Below are positions 59,830 to 64,000 of a stretch of 64,000 bases of DNA, in pieces. Numbering within the stretch: position 1 is the stretch's first letter; every line of letters begins with the position of its first letter. The position numbers and the translations under genes are program-made. Below the pieces are notes generated by a model that was given only the letters and a program-made list of their open reading frames with translations, did not search any database and was not told where the DNA came from. The DNA is from Sporomusa sp. KB1 (GTDB taxonomy: Bacteria; Bacillota; Negativicutes; Sporomusales; Sporomusaceae): NCBI RefSeq assembly GCF_007830295.1, contig NZ_VLKC01000002.1:1521740-1585739 (forward strand), read 5' to 3'.

Positions 59830-60543
59830 CTAGTTGCTTCCATTCGAAAGGCTTTTTTCTATCTGGTACCCATACGTTCCTGGGTCCTCAATGGCTTCTG
59901 CTTGCAATTGCCCCCGGTCAGTGAAGTCCGTGTCATGCGGCCTTGCACTGACTTTTGTTTTTGCCACATTCACTATAAATATTTCTTTCAGCGTTACCGT
60001 GCAGCGAAGGCCGTACAGGGCTTTGGAATCATCAGGCACAGAAATGGTTTCAATCAGCATGTTGTCGTACTGCGTCAGGCGGGTCAAAACACTGACGGGT
60101 ATCCGCCCTTCCTGAATTTCAAGCAAGACATGATAGGCCGATTTGCTTTTACTTTTATCCGCAGCTGCGTTACCTGGTGCAACATAGCTAATAAATTGCT
60201 GATTATACATATCGTCCACAGCATCGGACATTAGGATTTCCATAACTAATACTTTCGGCTCAACTATGGAATGGTCCGTAATATTCGCGCCGTCCTGTAC
60301 CGGGTGCGAAGTAATTTTTAGGGAGGACGTATGATCCTCCCTGATTACTGCGTCAAAAAAGAATCCGGCGATATTGGTCTTAACCAACACAAGCTGTGAT
60401 AATTCTGTCGGTAGCCCGTTCCACTCTGGCGGCCGGTAAGCAGTCTTGTTCTGATCCCATTCTGGCGCCTGCTGCTTCTCTTCAGCCCGTTTTAAAACTA
60501 CTTTCGCAAGATTGTAGTAACCCCATGCTTTCTGTATATCCAT
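59830..60543 (-). CDS. Dit-like tail protein
   Basis: 237 residues, ATG. ITSHPVQDGANITDHSIVEP is typical of the Dit-like N-terminal domain; LTRLTQYDNMLIETISVPDD is the second part. Between the tape measure and the plug, it is likely the distal tail or baseplate adaptor. Confidence 0.78.
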   Translation of the reverse strand: MDIQKAWGYYNLAKVVLKRAEEKQQAPEWDQNKTAYRPPEWNGLPTELSQLVLVKTNIAGFFFDAVIREDHTSSLKITSHPVQDGANITDHSIVEPKVLVMEILMSDAVDDMYNQQFISYVAPGNAAADKSKSKSAYHVLLEIQEGRIPVSVLTRLTQYDNMLIETISVPDDSKALYGLRCTVTLKEIFIVNVAKTKVSARPHDTDFTDRGQLQAEAIEDPGTYGYQIEKSLSNGSN

Positions 60544-60544
60544 A

Positions 60545-62614
60545 TTAAACCATCACCGGCCTTAACTCACGAATTTGAATAGCGGTATTCCGCTGTTGCG
60601 CTTGCTGAACGCCTGTTGTAACTGCCTGCTGTATTTGCGCTGGCGTTGCATTCGGCTGCGTGATATTGATATAAACAGGACCGACGGATAGCGAGGAACC
60701 GCCTCCTCCCTCGGATACTGGCGCATATGGTGTATAAGCATTTTGCTGGTAAAACGCCATATTGGCTCTTGCATTAGCTAGGGCATTGGAGGTGTCAAAG
60801 CCGGTAAAGGCTACAGGGCGTGCAGAGTTGTAATCGTCGTAATACCCTAAGACTTTATCCACATAGTCTTGTGTTTCCCTATACGGCGGAATACCCCCGT
60901 ACTTCTCAACAGCTCCTGGTCCTGCGTTATACCCGGCCAGTGCTTTTCTCACATCCCCGTTAAATTCATCTAGCATCTGCCGTAAATATTTTGTTCCGCC
61001 TAAGATGTTTTCACGAGGGTCATACATGTTAACACCTAAACCGGATGCTGTACCAGGCATAAGCTGCATGTATCCATAAGCCCCTACAGGCGATTGAGCC
61101 GTTGGGTTAAAGCCTGATTCCTGCTGAATAACTGCCCGAATCAGGCTTTCTGAAACCCCATATTTTCTAGCCGCCTCCTGTATATACGCAGTAACGTCGG
61201 CGCTTTCATTTTCGCTTTTAACTCCGCTACCGCTTGAATCGTCAAAAATACCGCCGACATCTCCCAGAATAGATTTGCTGATAGCTCCGGCCTTCTTGAA
61301 TTCGCCACCCATGATAGCCCAATTCAATTGTACCAATTTGGCTAGGATGGTTCCAAACGCGGCAAGGCGCTTCAGTTCCCGGCTGAGTTCATCCCCGAAC
61401 CATTGCCAAAAGCCCTTATACTTTGAGCTACTGGACAAAAGTCCAAGTTGCTCCATTACCTTGGTCAGGCTGACAAAAATATCATCAATGGCCTTTCCGA
61501 TTTCGTAAAACATGTTTCGAAACGATTCTAATACACCGTTTTTCGCAAGTGACTTGGCTATCTCCCCGAATGCCTCCGCCAGCAAAGGCGGAATGTTTTT
61601 AATTGTCGCTTCCAGCAGTTTAAAAACGTCATGCAAAATTTTTACCGATAGGGCGTACCCATCGGATTTTTTTATTTCAGCCCAAAAATCCTGCAAATAC
61701 CTTTTAATAACAGGCAACAGTTCCTTGATTTTATTAAACCAATCAATTAACTGTTGCCAGATAGGAGCTAGTGTCTTAGATGATTTCCGGCCGTCAATGT
61801 AACCATAAAAATCTTCTAGTAAAATTAAAAACGCGGTGATTACCGCGCCTAGGGGGCTAATTTTAAAAGCCAGGCCGATAGCAGCAATTGCCATCGCGGC
61901 TTTTTTTACACCGACGGGCAACAGGTCAAATAGTTGCATGATTCCCCGGTATAAATCCCGGATAAACCGGGCACCGGCCATACCAACATTCATAAAGGTA
62001 ACCAGTACCTCGGCAATCCGCTTCGTCCAATGCGGCATTGTGGCTGTTAGCTTATCATTAAACTCGCTTAACTGCTTTTTTATGTTCGCCAGCGGACCAC
62101 TGAGATACTTGCCTAGGTAGTATGCCACCCATTCGGTGGCGTATTGTACTTCAAGCTTCATGCGCTTGAACTCAAATAAGATCGAGCGGATATACTGAAG
62201 CTGCCCACCGGCGTCGCCGGGAGTTTGCATTTGCCGGCCTTGGCGTACTAGCTGAAAGTACTGCTGCCGTAGCTCTGGAATCCATGCCACGTCCTCCATA
62301 CTCTCGCCCATGGCGTCCAGTACGGTTTTCAGTTCCTTAGCGTTTTCCTTGGTAGTCCATAATCTGAGCGCGAATTTCTGATACTGCATATCAGCATCAG
62401 CTTCTTGTGTCATTAGGCCACCTGTAGCAGCGCCTATAGCGGCCAAAGCCGCCGTGACGCCGGTGGCGGCGGTAGCAAAGTTTTTGGCCATGCCCGCGGT
62501 AGTTGATTGAATAGTACGGCCTAAGTCGTTTACAGCCTTCTGAGCCTTATCAAATTCTGGTTGGTTGACCTGAAAGCCCAGGGCAACCAGGTATGATTTT
62601 ATGACGTCCAGCAT
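60545..62614 (-). CDS. Tail tape-measure protein with SLT lytic transglycosylase
   Basis: 689 residues, ATG. The N-terminus is helical with glycine-rich transmembrane-like stretches ([20 protein letters not shown]). Residues 470-590 are a transglycosylase: [20 protein letters not shown] (catalytic Glu), [39 protein letters not shown]. It sets tail length and cuts peptidoglycan on DNA entry. About 690 residues suggests a tail of roughly 100 nm by the usual length rule, which is inference. Confidence 0.92.
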   Translation of the reverse strand: MLDVIKSYLVALGFQVNQPEFDKAQKAVNDLGRTIQSTTAGMAKNFATAATGVTAALAAIGAATGGLMTQEADADMQYQKFALRLWTTKENAKELKTVLDAMGESMEDVAWIPELRQQYFQLVRQGRQMQTPGDAGGQLQYIRSILFEFKRMKLEVQYATEWVAYYLGKYLSGPLANIKKQLSEFNDKLTATMPHWTKRIAEVLVTFMNVGMAGARFIRDLYRGIMQLFDLLPVGVKKAAMAIAAIGLAFKISPLGAVITAFLILLEDFYGYIDGRKSSKTLAPIWQQLIDWFNKIKELLPVIKRYLQDFWAEIKKSDGYALSVKILHDVFKLLEATIKNIPPLLAEAFGEIAKSLAKNGVLESFRNMFYEIGKAIDDIFVSLTKVMEQLGLLSSSSKYKGFWQWFGDELSRELKRLAAFGTILAKLVQLNWAIMGGEFKKAGAISKSILGDVGGIFDDSSGSGVKSENESADVTAYIQEAARKYGVSESLIRAVIQQESGFNPTAQSPVGAYGYMQLMPGTASGLGVNMYDPRENILGGTKYLRQMLDEFNGDVRKALAGYNAGPGAVEKYGGIPPYRETQDYVDKVLGYYDDYNSARPVAFTGFDTSNALANARANMAFYQQNAYTPYAPVSEGGGGSSLSVGPVYINITQPNATPAQIQQAVTTGVQQAQQRNTAIQIRELRPVMV

Positions 62615-62617
62615 GGT

Positions 62618-62752
62618 CTATCCCCTTTCCGCCGCCTGTCGGGCCCGTAGTTCATTTTCCTGTTTTACGGTTAGCATTTCATGCGCGTCCAACAAGTCAT
62701 CCAATGTATAGGTGCCGTCCCAAACTTCATGCTGCCGCCACATGCCAGCCAT
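62618..62752 (-). CDS. DUF6889-like small tail-assembly protein
   Basis: 44 residues, MAGMWRQHEVWDGTYTLDDL, then LDAHEMLTVKQENELRA. It starts with the ATG that overlaps the TAA of the gene before (TAATGG), so it is translationally coupled. It stands where tail-chaperone second proteins lie, just before the tape measure. Confidence 0.75.
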   Translation of the reverse strand: MAGMWRQHEVWDGTYTLDDLLDAHEMLTVKQENELRARQAAERG

Positions 62753-63222
62753 TACTGGGGTGTAGGCAAGTTCTTCGAGATTAACGCACCGAATAGGGTC
62801 GTACCCGAGAAGCTGGCGGTTAAGTCCTTCAATGCGTTTCCGTCGAAAAAACTTGAAATATTAAAAATCAGTGCATGAACTGTCAACGTCATAACCGTGA
62901 CTGTATCGTTTTCCAGCCCTGCCACGCCCCAGGCTCCATTTTCACCGATAACAGGAGCTTTGCCAGCAGGAAGCACCTCATAGCAAACCCCCAGGCAATC
63001 GAATTGTAGTTCGGTAAACTCCTGCCTGCTCATAACAGGTAATTTAGGCCCTGGGACTATAGTATTAGCGGCTTCCCCTTTCACCAAGGCATCCATCCCC
63101 ATTGGTAATACCTGCCCCATAACCTTATAGGCAATATAACAGCCGGTCAGAGCATCGAATTTTTCAATTCGCCACTTCCGGCCGGCCAGTTCCACGATTT
63201 TATGATCTTCTCGTTTACTCAT
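62752..63222 (-). CDS. Tail-assembly chaperone-type protein
   Basis: 156 residues, ATG. VELAGRKWRIEKFDALTGCY is the start of the chaperone type; VHALIFNISSFFDGNALKDL is the helical end. It comes before the tape measure, as expected for gpG-like chaperones. Confidence 0.75.
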   Translation of the reverse strand: MSKREDHKIVELAGRKWRIEKFDALTGCYIAYKVMGQVLPMGMDALVKGEAANTIVPGPKLPVMSRQEFTELQFDCLGVCYEVLPAGKAPVIGENGAWGVAGLENDTVTVMTLTVHALIFNISSFFDGNALKDLTASFSGTTLFGALISKNLPTPQ

Positions 63223-63231
63223 ACGTCCTCC

Positions 63232-63672
63232 TTATATCGGTAGTGTTTTCAGATCCGCACACATTAGCGGCCACGTCACTCGCTGACCCTGCGCCTGGTA
63301 TGGCGTGTCGCCGACTTTCTGAGGGCTTACGCCTATGCCGACATGGGACCGCCCCATCTTCGGCGCACGAATCAGGATAGTAGTTTGTGTCCATTCATCG
63401 GTATCAGCCAGATACAGATAGTTATACCAATTCATCAGCCAGTTGTGCAGGCTGGATGTTTGCTGAGCTTGAATTGTGATGATACCATTTTCCCCAGCTA
63501 ACTTGCTGACCATAACCGCACCGTCGGCAGCTACGTCGTGCGCTGTCCGGTCTGTGGCCATGGCGATAGTCATTTCACCAATGCCCTGGCCGGTGAACGT
63601 ATACGCGCCAACAGACGGGTGAACAATATTCCCCGTTAAGTCCAAAAAACTATAGGTAGAGATATCAGGCAA
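63232..63672 (-). CDS. DUF3277 tail-tube-type protein
   Basis: 146 residues from TTG 63672, after GGAG. YSFLDLTGNIVHPSVGAYTF and IGEMTIAMATDRTAHDVAAD mark the DUF3277 family, the tail-tube protein of Pam3-like and related myophages. A second, similar gene follows upstream. Confidence 0.85.
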   Translation of the reverse strand: MPDISTYSFLDLTGNIVHPSVGAYTFTGQGIGEMTIAMATDRTAHDVAADGAVMVSKLAGENGIITIQAQQTSSLHNWLMNWYNYLYLADTDEWTQTTILIRAPKMGRSHVGIGVSPQKVGDTPYQAQGQRVTWPLMCADLKTLPI

Positions 63673-63687
63673 TTTAACTCCTCCTTT

Positions 63688-64000
63688 TTACTCGGTTTGT
63701 ATGTCGGCCGCCATAAGGTTCCATGTGACTAAGTCCCCCTGCGCCCGATAGGGGATATCCCCGATTTTCTGAGGGCTAACGCCCCGCGCTGTGTGCTGAA
63801 TTTTAAGAGTCCGGCCACGAATCAGAACCGTGGTCATTAGCCATTCATTACGGGGTGTTCCTGGCCCCGATAGGTAGTTATGCCAACCTAGCAGCCATTT
63901 ATGCAGAGTGGACGTTTGTTGTACTCGGATAGTGATCATCCCATTTCTGCCGGGGATTTGTGTAGGAATGACCGCGCCATCCACGCCAATATCGTGGTTA
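63688..64000 (-). CDS. DUF3277 tail-tube paralogue, N-terminus beyond the window
   Basis: At least 103 residues. HDIGVDGAVIPTQIPGRNGM, then VQQTSTLHKWLLGWHNYLSG is parallel to AHDVAADGAVM and QAQQTSSLHNWLMNWYNYL in the gene at 63232. The frame is open to the window edge, so the start is missing. Two tandem tube-like proteins; one may be a sheath/tube adaptor. Confidence 0.8.
   Translation of the reverse strand, partial: NHDIGVDGAVIPTQIPGRNGMITIRVQQTSTLHKWLLGWHNYLSGPGTPRNEWLMTTVLIRGRTLKIQHTARGVSPQKIGDIPYRAQGDLVTWNLMAADIQTE

Noticed and set aside
60855..60863. An isolated perfect DnaA box in the tape-measure gene
   Set aside because: Single occurrence in coding sequence, no cluster; expected by chance.

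Overview
The window looks like a chromosomal segment from a spore-forming, anaerobic, probably acetogenic Negativicute of the Sporomusa/Pelosinus type. This is inferred from the gene set: a nickel CO dehydrogenase with its ferredoxin-like partner, a NuoE/NuoF/NuoG-like redox trio, an enoate-reductase-like flavoenzyme under a sigma-54 activator, a sporulation-type sensor kinase and an ECF sigma operon. No 16S or taxonomic marker gene is present.

Region 1-5 kb is a sparse patch of very small genes on the minus strand. It holds a class I cyclic-di-GMP riboswitch with an overlapping terminator in front of a ~43-aa helical peptide, a distant relative of that peptide, a Nif11-domain peptide, several tiny membrane or Gly/Cys-rich peptides, and a candidate structured small RNA. 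Region 5-10 kb has an S41-peptidase-like gene and a tight operon PAP2 phosphatase - ECF sigma - anti-sigma - membrane protein - DedA. This reads as a self-regulated undecaprenyl-phosphate recycling and envelope-stress unit. Region 9.7-19 kb is worn accessory DNA: an IS200 remnant, a truncated HIT gene, tRNA-Arg(CCT) and a partial second copy of it, a diguanylate cyclase, single-gene resistance or housekeeping functions, and two frame-disrupted genes.

Region 19-34 kb is the redox core. It has an Old-Yellow-Enzyme/enoate-reductase-type protein with a near-perfect -24/-12 promoter and its sigma-54 activator, a flavodoxin-fold reductase, a nuclease-helicase fusion, cooS plus cooF, the NuoEFG-like trio without a hydrogenase subunit, and a DUF362 ferredoxin. 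Region 34-46 kb holds an EAL phosphodiesterase, a MocR/DMT-transporter divergent pair, an orphan sporulation-type histidine kinase, azlCD with an Lrp regulator, a dense DnaA-box cluster, and ppx-ppk1 with four 11-bp repeats that resemble a Pho box upstream.

An intact IS256-family element with an 8-bp target duplication (46.0-47.4 kb) is followed by part of a contractile-tail prophage or tailocin, all on the minus strand and running off the right edge. From the edge inward come tail tube/sheath-like proteins, a chaperone, a tape measure with a lytic transglycosylase domain, the baseplate, two tail fibres, a seven-repeat beta-propeller, a holin, an amidase and a lectin-like protein behind a LexA-like operator. 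A secreted protein on the opposite strand interrupts the tail operon. At the end of the phage block sits an AT-rich, translationally coupled two-gene cassette: a nuclease-like protein with a zinc ribbon, and an unknown partner. It matches no system I recognise and is the best candidate here for an undescribed defence system.
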